Assembly (NCBI GenBank): GCA_902783815.1
Contig: CACZSM010000192.1
Location: 1-9,516, forward strand
Length of the DNA: 9,516 bases
Source of the DNA: an uncultured Ruminococcus sp.
GTDB lineage: Bacteria; Bacillota; Clostridia; Oscillospirales; Acutalibacteraceae
Direction: 5' to 3'
Shown: positions 1 through 7,015 of the stretch, piece after piece
Position numbering within the stretch: the first letter of the stretch is position 1
Layout of the letters: the number at the start of each line of letters is the position of its first letter
Made by a program: the position numbers and the translations under genes
The notes under the pieces: generated by a model
What the model was told of the DNA's origin: nothing
Databases searched by the model: none
What the model saw: only the letters and a program-made list of their open reading frames with translations

Positions 1-27
1 CGGTGTTGCCTTAAGTTCATTTTTTTC

Positions 28-56
28 TTGACTAATCGGATGGGATGTATTATAAT
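28..56 (+). promoter_or_regulatory. Sigma-A type promoter of the tig-clpP-clpX unit
   Basis: The -35 box is TTGACT (28-33), five of six matches to consensus, and the -10 box is TATAAT (51-56), six of six. The spacer is exactly 17 bp. Transcription would start near position 63, which leaves a leader of about 130 nt before tig. No CIRCE element or complete CtsR heptad pair is visible nearby, so this reads as a strong housekeeping promoter. Confidence 0.88.
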
Positions 57-62
57 AGAAGA

Positions 63-195
63 TGGTTTGTTCTATTGATTGCGGTTTTGCCGCCCGGGAC
101 AGTCTTTGACTGTTGGACGCCTTAGAATGAACTGCAGCTGCGCTGCATAAAAATCAGAGAGCAGAAAATGCTCCGTTAAAATGGAGGAAAATAAA
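63..195 (+). promoter_or_regulatory. Structured 5' leader of tig
   Basis: This untranslated stretch can form several small hairpins: GCGG/CCGC (81-84 with 90-93), ACAGTC/GACTGT (99-104 with 108-113), TGCAGC/GCTGCA (133-138 with 142-147) and GAGCA/TGCTC (159-163 with 169-173). CTCC at 171-174 can instead pair with GGAG at 183-186, part of the tig Shine-Dalgarno sequence. That pairing excludes the last hairpin. No T-run follows any stem, so a transcription attenuator is unlikely. I recognise no known riboswitch family. The helices are short, so regulation is conjecture. Confidence 0.4.
183..187 (+). promoter_or_regulatory. Ribosome binding site that sets the tig start
   Basis: GGAGG lies 8 nt before the ATG at 196. 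It falls inside the extra codons that would be translated if the in-frame ATG at 181 were used. Nothing resembling a Shine-Dalgarno sequence precedes the ATG at 181. The site therefore argues for the start at 196. Confidence 0.85.
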
Positions 196-1482
196 ATGGC
201 ACTTAAATCATCTGAAAAGGTAGAAACTAACCGCTATGAGCTTGTCATCGAGATCGATGGCGAAACCTTTATGAAGGCTGTGGATGCCGTCTATAAAAGA
301 CAGGTAAAGAATATTGCACTCCCTGGCTTCCGTAAGGGCAAGGCTCCGAGAAGACTTATCGAAAAGGAATACGGCGAGGGCGTTTTCTATGAGGATGCTA
401 TAAAGGATATCTATCCTGGCGCTATAGTTGATGCTGCTAAAGAAGCTGGTCTTGCTATCGTAAAGGACAAGATCGACCTCGATGTTGAAAAGGCTGACAA
501 GGAAGGTCTTGTATTCAAGGCTGTTATCACTGTTGAGCCTGAAACAAGCATAAAGGATTATAAGGGTATATCCTATAAGCCGCTGTCACTGGAAATAACC
601 TCTGAGGATATCGACGAGGAAATCAAGAAGGTACAGAAGAGAAACGGCAGACTTGTAAGCGTTGAGGATAAAGCTGCTGAAAAGGACGATATCGCAGTTA
701 TAGATTTTGAAGGCTTCCTCGACGGCGTACCATTCGAGGGCGGCACAGCTACTAATCACAGCCTTACTCTCGGCAGCGGTTCATTCATCCCCGGCTTTGA
801 AGATCAGGTGATCGGTCATAAGGCTGGCGAAGAGTTTACAATAGATGTTACCTTCCCGGAGGATTACCACGCAGACGAGCTTGCAGGAAAAGCTGTTCAG
901 TTCAAGATCAAACTGAATGAGGTAAAAACTCATGAACTGCCAGAGGTAAATGATGAGTTCGTTCAGGATGTAAGCGAGTTTGATACACTCGATGACTATA
1001 AGGCAGACCTCAAGAGCAAACTTGAAGAAACACGCAAAAAGGATGCCGATAACAATAAGGAATCACAGCTTGCTGAAAAGCTGATAGATCTGCTTGAGGC
1101 TGAGATACCGGAGGCTATGTTTGAAAATCAGGTTGACCTTATTATTGACGAATTTGCAATGAACCTCAGAGCACAGGGTCTTGATCTGAATACCTATATG
1201 CAGTACACCGGTCTTACAGAGGACAGACTCCGTGAAACATATCGTGACAGAGCAGAAAATCAGGTAAAACTCAGACTTGCGCTTAAGAAGATCGCAGAGC
1301 TTGAAGGTCTTAAGGCAAGCGAGGAGGATATCGCTGCCAAGTACGATGAGCTGGCTGAAAAGTATAATGTCAAGGTCGATAGAGTCAAGGCTGCATTCGC
1401 ACCAGAGGATGTTGCAGGCGACATTGAAACTCAGAGAGCAATGGATCTCGTTAAGGAGAATTCTGTTGCTGAGGAAGAGTAA
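196..1482 (+). CDS. tig: Trigger factor, ribosome-associated chaperone and peptidyl-prolyl isomerase
   Basis: Trigger factor binds at the exit of the ribosomal tunnel and shields emerging chains; it also has FKBP-type proline isomerase activity. The 428-residue product shows all three domains. The N-terminal ribosome-binding domain carries the signature GFRKGKAP at residues 44-51. The FKBP-like domain spans about 164-243, with the conserved GSGSFIPGFED stretch at 193-203. The rest is the helical, charged C-terminal chaperone arm, ending in an acidic tail. Length matches the family (E. coli 432). The start at 196 is preferred over the in-frame ATG at 181 because GGAGG lies 8 nt before it. The gene leads the tig-clpP-clpX unit, a classic bacterial order that couples folding with degradation. 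Identification is secure. Confidence 0.97.
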   Translation: MALKSSEKVETNRYELVIEIDGETFMKAVDAVYKRQVKNIALPGFRKGKAPRRLIEKEYGEGVFYEDAIKDIYPGAIVDAAKEAGLAIVKDKIDLDVEKADKEGLVFKAVITVEPETSIKDYKGISYKPLSLEITSEDIDEEIKKVQKRNGRLVSVEDKAAEKDDIAVIDFEGFLDGVPFEGGTATNHSLTLGSGSFIPGFEDQVIGHKAGEEFTIDVTFPEDYHADELAGKAVQFKIKLNEVKTHELPEVNDEFVQDVSEFDTLDDYKADLKSKLEETRKKDADNNKESQLAEKLIDLLEAEIPEAMFENQVDLIIDEFAMNLRAQGLDLNTYMQYTGLTEDRLRETYRDRAENQVKLRLALKKIAELEGLKASEEDIAAKYDELAEKYNVKVDRVKAAFAPEDVAGDIETQRAMDLVKENSVAEEE

Positions 1483-1494
1483 TAATTCATATAT

Positions 1495-1527
1495 GCAGGC
1501 AGACTTTTGAATAAAAGGTCTGCTTGC
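1495..1527 (+). other. Intercistronic hairpin between tig and clpP
   Basis: The arms pair almost perfectly: ten consecutive pairs (GCAGGCAGAC with GTCTGCTTGC, one G-T wobble) continue into TTTT against AAAA with one bulged or wobble base. The loop is 4-5 nt. Thirteen bases after the tig stop, this is a stable element. The downstream sequence is A/T mixed rather than a T-run, so it is probably not an efficient intrinsic terminator. It could be an RNase processing site, a 3'-end stabiliser or a partial attenuator that sets the tig to clpP ratio. Confidence 0.65.
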
Positions 1528-1558
1528 AGTCAAATATAATTAACAGGAGGTCATTAGT

Positions 1559-2140
1559 ATGGCATTGGTACCTTATGTTATCGAACAGACTAACAGGGGT
1601 GAGCGTTCGTATGATATCTATTCAAGGCTTCTCAATGACAGGATCATTATGCTTACCGAAGAGGTAAATAATGTTACTGCAAGTCTTGTTGTCGCGCAGC
1701 TGCTCTTCCTTGAGGGTCAGGATTCAACAAAAGACATCAGCCTTTATATAAACAGTCCCGGCGGTTCTGTAACCGACGGTATGGCTATATATGATACGAT
1801 GCAGTATATCAAATGCGATGTTTCAACCATCTGCATGGGTATGGCAGCAAGTATGGGAGCATTCCTCCTTGCTGCAGGCACAAAGGGTAAGCGCTTCGCT
1901 CTGCCGAACAGCGATATCATGATACATCAGCCAAGCGGCGGCGCACAGGGTCAGGCTACCGATATTATGATTCACGCTGACCATATTATTCAGACAAAAA
2001 AGAAGCTCAATACGATCCTTTCCGAAAATACGGGTCAGCCCTATGACATTATCGCAAGGGATACAGAGCGTGATAACTTTATGACTGCTCAGCAGGCACT
2101 TGAATACGGTCTTATTGATAAAGTCATTACAAAACGATAA
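1559..2140 (+). CDS. clpP: ATP-dependent Clp protease proteolytic subunit ClpP
   Basis: ClpP is a self-compartmentalising serine protease. Two stacked heptameric rings degrade proteins delivered by AAA+ unfoldases such as ClpX. The 193-residue product has the catalytic triad at the usual positions: Ser98 in GMAASMG, His123 in MIHQPSGG and Asp172 in the RDTERDNF stretch. The oxyanion-loop glycines of NSPGGSV (65-71) are present, and the length is typical. There is a very short N-terminal extension before the YDIYSRLL segment, as in other bacterial ClpPs. AGGAGG at 1545-1550 gives an ideal start. The gene lies 76 nt after tig and 12 nt before clpX, whose ribosome binding site overlaps the clpP stop, so co-transcription and translational coupling with clpX are likely. 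Only one clpP is present here. Confidence 0.98.
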   Translation: MALVPYVIEQTNRGERSYDIYSRLLNDRIIMLTEEVNNVTASLVVAQLLFLEGQDSTKDISLYINSPGGSVTDGMAIYDTMQYIKCDVSTICMGMAASMGAFLLAAGTKGKRFALPNSDIMIHQPSGGAQGQATDIMIHADHIIQTKKKLNTILSENTGQPYDIIARDTERDNFMTAQQALEYGLIDKVITKR

Positions 2141-2152
2141 GGAGCTGCGTAA

Positions 2153-3478
2153 ATGTCAAACAAGGATGATAGGAGATCAATAGCCTGCTCTTTCTGCGGA
2201 AAGCCTCAGGGAGCAGTCGGCAGGATCATACAAGGACCCGGCGCTTATATCTGTGATGAATGTGTAATGCTGTGCAATTCCATTCTTAACAATAACGATG
2301 ACTTCGATGACTTTGAAGAACATGATGAGGAATTTTTCAAAAGTCTTAATGAACTTCCCAAACCGATGGAGATAAAAAAACATCTCGATGAGTATGTAAT
2401 CGGACAGGAGGAAGCAAAAATATCTTTGGCAGTATCTGTGTATAACCACTACAAAAGAATAAACTGCCATGAAACTGACGATGTTGCGCTGAATAAAAGC
2501 AATATCCTGCTTCTTGGACCCTCCGGTGTAGGTAAGACACTCCTTGCGCAGACTCTGGCAAGAATACTTGATGTACCCTTTGCCATCGCAGATGCAACTA
2601 CTCTTACAGAAGCAGGTTATGTCGGCGAGGATGTTGAGAATATCCTCCTTCGCCTGATACAAGCCGCTGACTTTGAGATCAGCCGCGCAGAAAAAGGTAT
2701 TATCTATGTTGACGAAATAGACAAAATAGCCCGTAAATCCGAAAATCCATCCATTACAAGAGATGTAAGCGGCGAGGGTGTACAGCAGGCTCTCCTGAAA
2801 ATACTTGAAGGCACTGTATCAAATGTTCCTCCCCAGGGCGGAAGAAAGCATCCTCAGCAGGAATTTGTGCAGATAGATACATCTAATATACTGTTTATCT
2901 GCGGCGGCGCATTTGATGGTCTGGAAAAGACCGTTGAAAAGCGTATGGGATCATCCTCTCTCGGATTCAATGCAGAAATACGCTCAAAGGTGGAGCTTGA
3001 CACAACAAGCTGGATGCAGAATGTAATTCCACAGGATCTTGTAAAATTCGGTCTGATACCGGAGCTTGTAGGCAGACTTCCCGTAATAACGGCTCTGAAC
3101 GGTCTTGATGAAGCTGCTCTTGTACGGATACTTAAAGAACCGAAGGATTCACTCGTCAGACAGTACACAAAACTGTTCGACATGGACGGCGTTACACTTG
3201 AATTTGAAGATGATGCTCTTACAGAAATTGCTAAAAAAGCAATTGAACGCCATACAGGTGCAAGAGGTCTTCGTTCAATAATGGAGGAGCTTCTGAAAAG
3301 CCTTATGTATGAAGCGCCAAGTGATGAAACTATCTCAAAGATCATTATTACCGCTGAAGCCGTAAGAGGTGAGGGCGAGCCTGTAGTTGAGCGCTCAAAA
3401 ACAAGAAAGCGCAAGATTACAAAGCCTATAATCGGAGCTAAAAGCAAAAGCAGGAACAAAAGAAGAAATCCGGCATAA
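2153..3478 (+). CDS. clpX: ClpX, ATP-dependent unfoldase subunit of the ClpXP protease
   Basis: ClpX is a hexameric AAA+ ATPase that recognises tagged proteins, unfolds them and threads them into ClpP. The 441-residue product begins with a zinc-binding domain whose ligands are Cys12, Cys15, Cys34 and Cys37. The AAA+ core has Walker A GPSGVGKT (122-129), the GYVGED pore loop (155-160), Walker B with DE at 187-188, an RKH pore loop (231-233), the ClpP-docking LGF loop (270-272), the LVGRLP arginine finger (Arg308) and the sensor-2 segment HTGARGLRS (367-375). AAGGAG at 2139-2144 overlaps the clpP stop. One oddity: after about residue 412 there is a strongly basic tail rich in Lys and Arg, which makes the protein about 20 residues longer than the E. 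coli and B. subtilis versions. The catalytic apparatus looks complete. Confidence 0.98.
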   Translation: MSNKDDRRSIACSFCGKPQGAVGRIIQGPGAYICDECVMLCNSILNNNDDFDDFEEHDEEFFKSLNELPKPMEIKKHLDEYVIGQEEAKISLAVSVYNHYKRINCHETDDVALNKSNILLLGPSGVGKTLLAQTLARILDVPFAIADATTLTEAGYVGEDVENILLRLIQAADFEISRAEKGIIYVDEIDKIARKSENPSITRDVSGEGVQQALLKILEGTVSNVPPQGGRKHPQQEFVQIDTSNILFICGGAFDGLEKTVEKRMGSSSLGFNAEIRSKVELDTTSWMQNVIPQDLVKFGLIPELVGRLPVITALNGLDEAALVRILKEPKDSLVRQYTKLFDMDGVTLEFEDDALTEIAKKAIERHTGARGLRSIMEELLKSLMYEAPSDETISKIIITAEAVRGEGEPVVERSKTRKRKITKPIIGAKSKSRNKRRNPA

Positions 3479-3483
3479 AAAAC

Positions 3484-3523
3484 AGTCCAGAGGATCACGA
3501 TGCAGTGGTTCTCTGGACTTTTT
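3484..3523. terminator. Bidirectional intrinsic terminator between clpX and the convergent rRNA methyltransferase gene
   Basis: A 15-pair stem (AGTCCAGAGGATCAC with GTGGTTCTCTGGACT, two G-T wobbles) encloses a 6-nt loop. On the plus strand it runs into TTTTT (3519-3523), directly after the clpX stop. On the minus strand the stem is followed by G and six Ts (complement of 3477-3482), which overlap the end of clpX. It can thus end both the clpX transcript and the opposing transcript whose last gene stops at 3558. Confidence 0.9.
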
Positions 3524-3538
3524 GTATCATACCTGAGA

Positions 3539-3555
3539 TTAAGGGAACCCCTTAA
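3539..3555. repeat. Small inverted repeat after the rRNA methyltransferase gene
   Basis: TTAAGGG (3539-3545) and CCCTTAA (3549-3555) form perfect 7-bp arms around a 3-nt centre. It lies just downstream of the minus-strand stop at 3558 and ahead of the bidirectional terminator. It has no T-run of its own. It may protect the 3' end, or it may be chance. Confidence 0.45.
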
Positions 3556-3557
3556 TT

Positions 3558-4889
3558 CTAAGAGTTCTTCCTAAGCCCCTTTGGATATTTATTTTTAAGC
3601 CTTCCTCCGGAGCATTTGCCGAAACCAAGCATAATACCTCCGACTGCTACTCCGGTATAACCGCTGCCATCGCAGTCGATCTCAAAGCCCCTGAGAAAAT
3701 CTGATATGCGCTGATCGTCCGGCGGAAGATCAAGAACTCTGCACAGCTGTTCAGGCTTCGCACATGAAAACAGCGCGTGTTCCGGATCTATACGGTTTTT
3801 TGTGACCGTTCCTGCAAATATACCGGATCTTATAACTCCAAGTCTGCCCATATCCGGCAGACCATCCGGCATAAGATACAGCTTATCCCCTATTATGACT
3901 GGCACAAGCTCCGGTGATACAACAAATATATCCTCGATAAATTTCTGCACAAGCTTTTTCTGCTCCTTGTTAATCAAAGGATATTTGTAATACTTTATAT
4001 TAGTGTCGCTGTCACCGTTTTTACGGAAAACTGCTGCAAAATGTCCTTCGCCGCCCTCGACAGGCGTTATCCTTATACCGTTGCCGACAAATGCTTTTCT
4101 TGCAGCAGTATGAGAAATTTCCAGCGGCTCAAAATCTCCGTGACATTCAAGAAAGCGCTTTACTACTCCCTCGTTTTCGTCATAATTGAATGTACAGGTT
4201 GAATATACCATAGTACCGCCGCATTTCAGAGCCTTTGCAGCGCTGTCAAGTATTGCAAGCTGTCTGTCTGCACAGGCAAGAGCGTGTTCCCGGCTCCATT
4301 CAGAAATTGCACTGTGATTCTTACGGAACATTCCCTCTCCGGAGCATGGCGCATCGACCAGTACCTTATCAAAATAACCGCTGAGTCTGCTGCAAAGAAC
4401 CTCCGGATCGCAGCTTGAAATAACTCCGTGAGTAATACCCATTCTCTCGGAATTTGAAAGCAATATTGAAGCCCGGCTTTTTACGACCTCGTTTGACCAG
4501 ATCAGACCACTACCGCCCAGCATTGATGCTATCTGAGAGGTTTTTCCTCCGGGCGCAGCGCAAAGATCAAGCACTATATCGCCGTTATGTATATCAAGAA
4601 GGCTTACAGCTGATGCTGCGGAAGGCTCCTGCACATAAAAGGCTCCGGCATGATGCAAGGGCATTTGTCCGATATTTTCTGCATTTTCCGGAAGATAAAA
4701 GCTGTCGCTGTAAAACGGTGACTGCTCAGGCTCAAATGGCAGCATGGAAAATAGCTGCTCCGGTGTTGTTTTCAGACGATTTACGCTTATTCCCCGAAAA
4801 GGAGCTTCTTCAAAAAGTGTTATGTATTTATCCGTATCATCGCCAAGCACTATTTTTAATTCATCAATAAAATCATTCGGCAAGATCAT
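3558..4889 (-). CDS. RsmF-type 16S rRNA (cytosine-5) methyltransferase, NOL1/NOP2/sun family
   Basis: Members of this family transfer a methyl group from S-adenosylmethionine to C5 of cytosine in rRNA. The 443-residue product starts with the typical LPNDF...LG segment and the SVNRLK element, then has the SAM-binding motif DLCAAPGGKT (108-117). The two cysteines of the mechanism are Cys182 in APCSGEGMFRK and Cys232 in STCTF. The C-terminal part resembles the extra domain of bacterial RsmF proteins and ends in the characteristic NKYPKGLR. I chose the ATG at 4889: AAAGGA lies about 10 nt before it. The upstream in-frame ATG at 4922 has no ribosome binding site and would overlap the previous stop (4907). 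The target cytosine cannot be read from sequence. It is the last gene of the minus-strand unit, 17 nt after its neighbour. Confidence 0.93.
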   Translation of the reverse strand: MILPNDFIDELKIVLGDDTDKYITLFEEAPFRGISVNRLKTTPEQLFSMLPFEPEQSPFYSDSFYLPENAENIGQMPLHHAGAFYVQEPSAASAVSLLDIHNGDIVLDLCAAPGGKTSQIASMLGGSGLIWSNEVVKSRASILLSNSERMGITHGVISSCDPEVLCSRLSGYFDKVLVDAPCSGEGMFRKNHSAISEWSREHALACADRQLAILDSAAKALKCGGTMVYSTCTFNYDENEGVVKRFLECHGDFEPLEISHTAARKAFVGNGIRITPVEGGEGHFAAVFRKNGDSDTNIKYYKYPLINKEQKKLVQKFIEDIFVVSPELVPVIIGDKLYLMPDGLPDMGRLGVIRSGIFAGTVTKNRIDPEHALFSCAKPEQLCRVLDLPPDDQRISDFLRGFEIDCDGSGYTGVAVGGIMLGFGKCSGGRLKNKYPKGLRKNS

Positions 4890-4899
4890 AGCTATAACA

Positions 4900-4905
4900 T
4901 CCTTT
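4900..4905 (-). promoter_or_regulatory. Ribosome binding site that sets the rRNA methyltransferase start
   Basis: On the minus strand AAAGGA lies 10 nt ahead of the ATG at 4889 and immediately follows the upstream stop codon (4907-4909). The alternative start at 4922 has no comparable site. This placement also suggests translational coupling with the FkbM gene. Confidence 0.7.
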
Positions 4906-4906
4906 A

Positions 4907-5974
4907 TTATTCTGTAGTACAATACATATTAAGATCCCATGCAGGGATATATGGGTGCTGACGCAGATATATGCGATATTCAGGCAAAATCGAATCAATA
5001 AACAGCGGCAGTGAAAAAATATCCTCGCTGCGGTGATATACGGCAATATTCAGCTTTGGCTTATCTCTTCTGAGAGTATTTATACCGCCTGTTATTGCCT
5101 GTCTTTCGCAGCCCTCAACATCCATTTTGATATAGCTGATATGCTGCACCCTGTAAAGAGTGTCTATCTTTGTAACAGCCAGAGTATCACCTCCGCCGTT
5201 ATTTATTGACGATCCCCTGCCAAGAGAATCCGAAAAACTCATATCCATATCTTCCGACCATATTCCCATACGGAACAGCCGTATATTTTTCATGCCGGCA
5301 GTATTCTTTTTCAGCTTTGTAAAATTTTTTCTGTCCGGTTCAAGCGCAGTTATCCTTTCGTAGCTGCCTCCTGAATATCTGAGGAACTCATCTATAGTAT
5401 CTCCACGGTATGCGCCAAGATCAAGATAGCTTTCATTGCTTCCAGGCGGTATTATACTTCTGAATACCTCATCCTTACTGCTGTATGACCTGCGCAGATA
5501 TTCAAGCTGTCCGGTGAGCTTGAAACTGATAATGTTTTCAAATACCCTTTTAGACTGTTCATCAGCAAGAAGTGAAAATGCTCTTTCAATATCGCCGCGG
5601 TTTTCCTCATAGAATTCTCTGCACCAGATATTGTCCCCATACACAGGTACATCCGCAGCAAGAACAATAGTTTTTTCTGCAAGGCTGTAAATTCTGTCCA
5701 TGACCTCCGTTATACAGGTGCCAAAGGCTATAATTATTACTGCATCCGGGCTGCTTTCCAGTACATCCGAGATCCTCCTTACCGTAAATCCACGGAATGA
5801 CTGACCTCTTACAAAATCATCGCTCGCAGCAACAGCATCAACAGTTATCCTTCGTTTCTCAAATTCATTTATTATCTTATCAGCTCCATTTCCCATTCCG
5901 TATATAACAATGGGACGGTCTGAATTATAAAGACGGCTGTATATATCCTCCGCCGGAATATTCAAATGATCCAT
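4907..5974 (-). CDS. FkbM-family SAM-dependent methyltransferase with N-terminal Rossmann-like domain
   Basis: FkbM-type enzymes are usually O-methyltransferases acting on sugars or secondary metabolites. The C-terminal half of this 355-residue protein has the family marks: SAM-binding DLGAYRGDT (185-193), the acidic EPD (212-214) and the IKMDVEGCE motif (about 282-290). The first 110 or so residues form a second alpha/beta unit starting with a glycine-rich IYGMGNGADK (24-33), which looks like a nucleotide- or sugar-nucleotide-binding Rossmann fold. A linker with many charged residues joins the two. I chose the ATG at 5974: GAGGTGA lies correctly before it. The longer frame begins with TTG at 6007 and would overlap the upstream gene by 23 nt. 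The gene sits 10 nt after the radical SAM gene and 17 nt before the rRNA methyltransferase, an unusual setting for FkbM. Substrate unknown. Confidence 0.85.
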   Translation of the reverse strand: MDHLNIPAEDIYSRLYNSDRPIVIYGMGNGADKIINEFEKRRITVDAVAASDDFVRGQSFRGFTVRRISDVLESSPDAVIIIAFGTCITEVMDRIYSLAEKTIVLAADVPVYGDNIWCREFYEENRGDIERAFSLLADEQSKRVFENIISFKLTGQLEYLRRSYSSKDEVFRSIIPPGSNESYLDLGAYRGDTIDEFLRYSGGSYERITALEPDRKNFTKLKKNTAGMKNIRLFRMGIWSEDMDMSFSDSLGRGSSINNGGGDTLAVTKIDTLYRVQHISYIKMDVEGCERQAITGGINTLRRDKPKLNIAVYHRSEDIFSLPLFIDSILPEYRIYLRQHPYIPAWDLNMYCTTE

Positions 5975-5979
5975 TAATC

Positions 5980-5986
5980 TCACCTC
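5980..5986 (-). promoter_or_regulatory. Ribosome binding site that sets the FkbM gene start
   Basis: GAGGTGA on the minus strand matches seven bases of the anti-Shine-Dalgarno complement. It overlaps the stop codon of the radical SAM gene (5985-5987) and leaves five bases before the ATG at 5974. A weaker AAGGA also precedes the TTG at 6007, so the longer start is not fully excluded. Confidence 0.75.
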
Positions 5987-6899
5987 ATGCGCGGCATCCC
6001 TGTACAATATTCCTTTCCTTTAAGCCCCGGTTTATCCCGTTCAGTACATGACGCTTATCAAGACTCCACAGCGGCGCTATCAGAAGTTTTTTGTCTCCGT
6101 CACCCGTCAGACGATGTATCACGATATTTTCAGGCAAAAGCGCTATTATATCGCATACTATGGAAATGTATGATTCCTCGTCAAGAACCTGAAACTCTCC
6201 ATTTTGGTACATATCGGCAAGCGCTGTACCCCTCAGCACATGAAGAAGCTGTATTTTTATACCGTCTGTTCCGCATTTTGCGGCAAATTCCGCTGTACGA
6301 AGGATATCATCCCGGCTGTCACCGGGCAGACCTGCGATCATATGCGTTATTACCCTTATTCCTGCTTCGCGCAGACGGCTGACAGCCGATCTGTATATAT
6401 CATTTTTATAGCCCCTGTTCATACGAGCAGCCGTGTTTTCATTTGAAGTTTGCAGACCAAGCTCTACCCACACCGGACATAACAAAGAAAGCTCTTTCAG
6501 CAGACCTATCTTTTCATCTTCAATACAATCCGGTCTTGTTGCAATATCCAGCACAGCAATATCACTTCGCCTGACGACCGGCATATAGAGATCTCTCAGA
6601 TACTCAACAGAAGCATATGTATTTGTAAATGACTGAAAATATGCGATATATCTGCTCCCCCGGTACTTTGCCCCGACCAGTTTTTTTGCGGCTTCTATCT
6701 GATCGCTGACAGGCACATCTCCAGGAGCAGCAAAATCTCCTGAGCCTTTTCCGCTGCAAAAGCAGCATCCGCCGTATGAGATCCTGCCGTCCCTGTTCGG
6801 ACAGCTCATTCCTCCCGATAATGACAGCTTATACAGCTTTTCACCGAATTCCATTTTCAGACTATGATCAAGTGAAACATACCTTCGCCCACCCCACAT
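5985..6899 (-). CDS. TIGR01212/YhcC-like radical SAM protein of unknown reaction
   Basis: This 304-residue protein belongs to the radical SAM superfamily, in the Elp3/MiaB-like branch to which E. coli YhcC belongs; its reaction is not established as far as I know. The family opening KLSLSGGMSCPNRDG is present. The iron-sulfur cluster ligands are Cys33, Cys45 and Cys48, spaced C-x11-C-x2-C, with an additional Cys46 between them. Other conserved blocks are YFQSFTNTYA (87-96), TRPDC (121-125), VELGLQTSNENT (145-156), HMIAGLPGD (186-194) and HRLTGDGDKKLLIAP (262-276). Length equals the family norm of about 300. GGAGG lies 6 nt before the ATG. It heads a tight trio with the FkbM and rRNA methyltransferase genes, so an RNA-related or SAM-dependent modification role is plausible but inferred. 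Confidence 0.93.
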   Translation of the reverse strand: MWGGRRYVSLDHSLKMEFGEKLYKLSLSGGMSCPNRDGRISYGGCCFCSGKGSGDFAAPGDVPVSDQIEAAKKLVGAKYRGSRYIAYFQSFTNTYASVEYLRDLYMPVVRRSDIAVLDIATRPDCIEDEKIGLLKELSLLCPVWVELGLQTSNENTAARMNRGYKNDIYRSAVSRLREAGIRVITHMIAGLPGDSRDDILRTAEFAAKCGTDGIKIQLLHVLRGTALADMYQNGEFQVLDEESYISIVCDIIALLPENIVIHRLTGDGDKKLLIAPLWSLDKRHVLNGINRGLKERNIVQGCRA

Positions 6900-6945
6900 A
6901 AATATCCTCCGTAAAATAATTCGTCAAAGCATCCGTAATAATTAA

Positions 6946-6971
6946 CCCCGACACCTTATACAGTGCCGGAG
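6946..6971 (-). terminator. Hairpin after the glycosyltransferase gene, probable weak minus-strand terminator
   Basis: Read on the minus strand, CTCCGGCAC pairs fully with GTGTCGGGG (nine pairs, two of them G-U) around an 8-nt loop, and TTAATTATT follows. Read on the plus strand the two wobbles become A-C mismatches, so the structure was shaped for minus-strand RNA. The T-rich tract is broken, so some read-through into the radical SAM gene is likely. I found no convincing promoter between here and 6899, which also suggests read-through. Confidence 0.6.
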
Positions 6972-7015
6972 CTTTTTCAGATAATTTCAGAGCCTTTTTT
7001 TGTACAATATATCAT

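Noticed and set aside
181..195. Five extra codons (MEENK) at the start of tig
   Set aside because: The GGAGG ribosome binding site lies inside these codons and points to the ATG at 196. No binding site precedes the ATG at 181.
1063..1533. Open frame of 156 codons on the minus strand opposite tig and the intergenic region
   Set aside because: It lies antisense to trigger factor, has no recognisable motif or ribosome binding site, and is explained as a shadow of tig codon usage.
1528..1534. AGTCAAA as a CtsR-type heat-shock operator upstream of clpP
   Set aside because: CtsR sites are tandem heptads. Only one imperfect half is present, with no second copy at the required spacing.
1524..1540. 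TATAAT at 1535-1540 as a clpP promoter
   Set aside because: No -35 box stands at a proper distance (TTGCAG is only 5 bp away), and transcription would begin inside the clpP ribosome binding site.
2854..3498. Open frame of 214 codons on the minus strand opposite clpX
   Set aside because: It is antisense to a highly conserved gene and crosses the bidirectional terminator. Its serine- and arginine-rich translation is typical of a shadow frame.
4890..4922. Eleven extra codons at the start of the rRNA methyltransferase gene
   Set aside because: The upstream ATG at 4922 lacks a ribosome binding site and overlaps the previous gene's end, whereas the ATG at 4889 has AAAGGA and begins at the conserved LPNDF segment.
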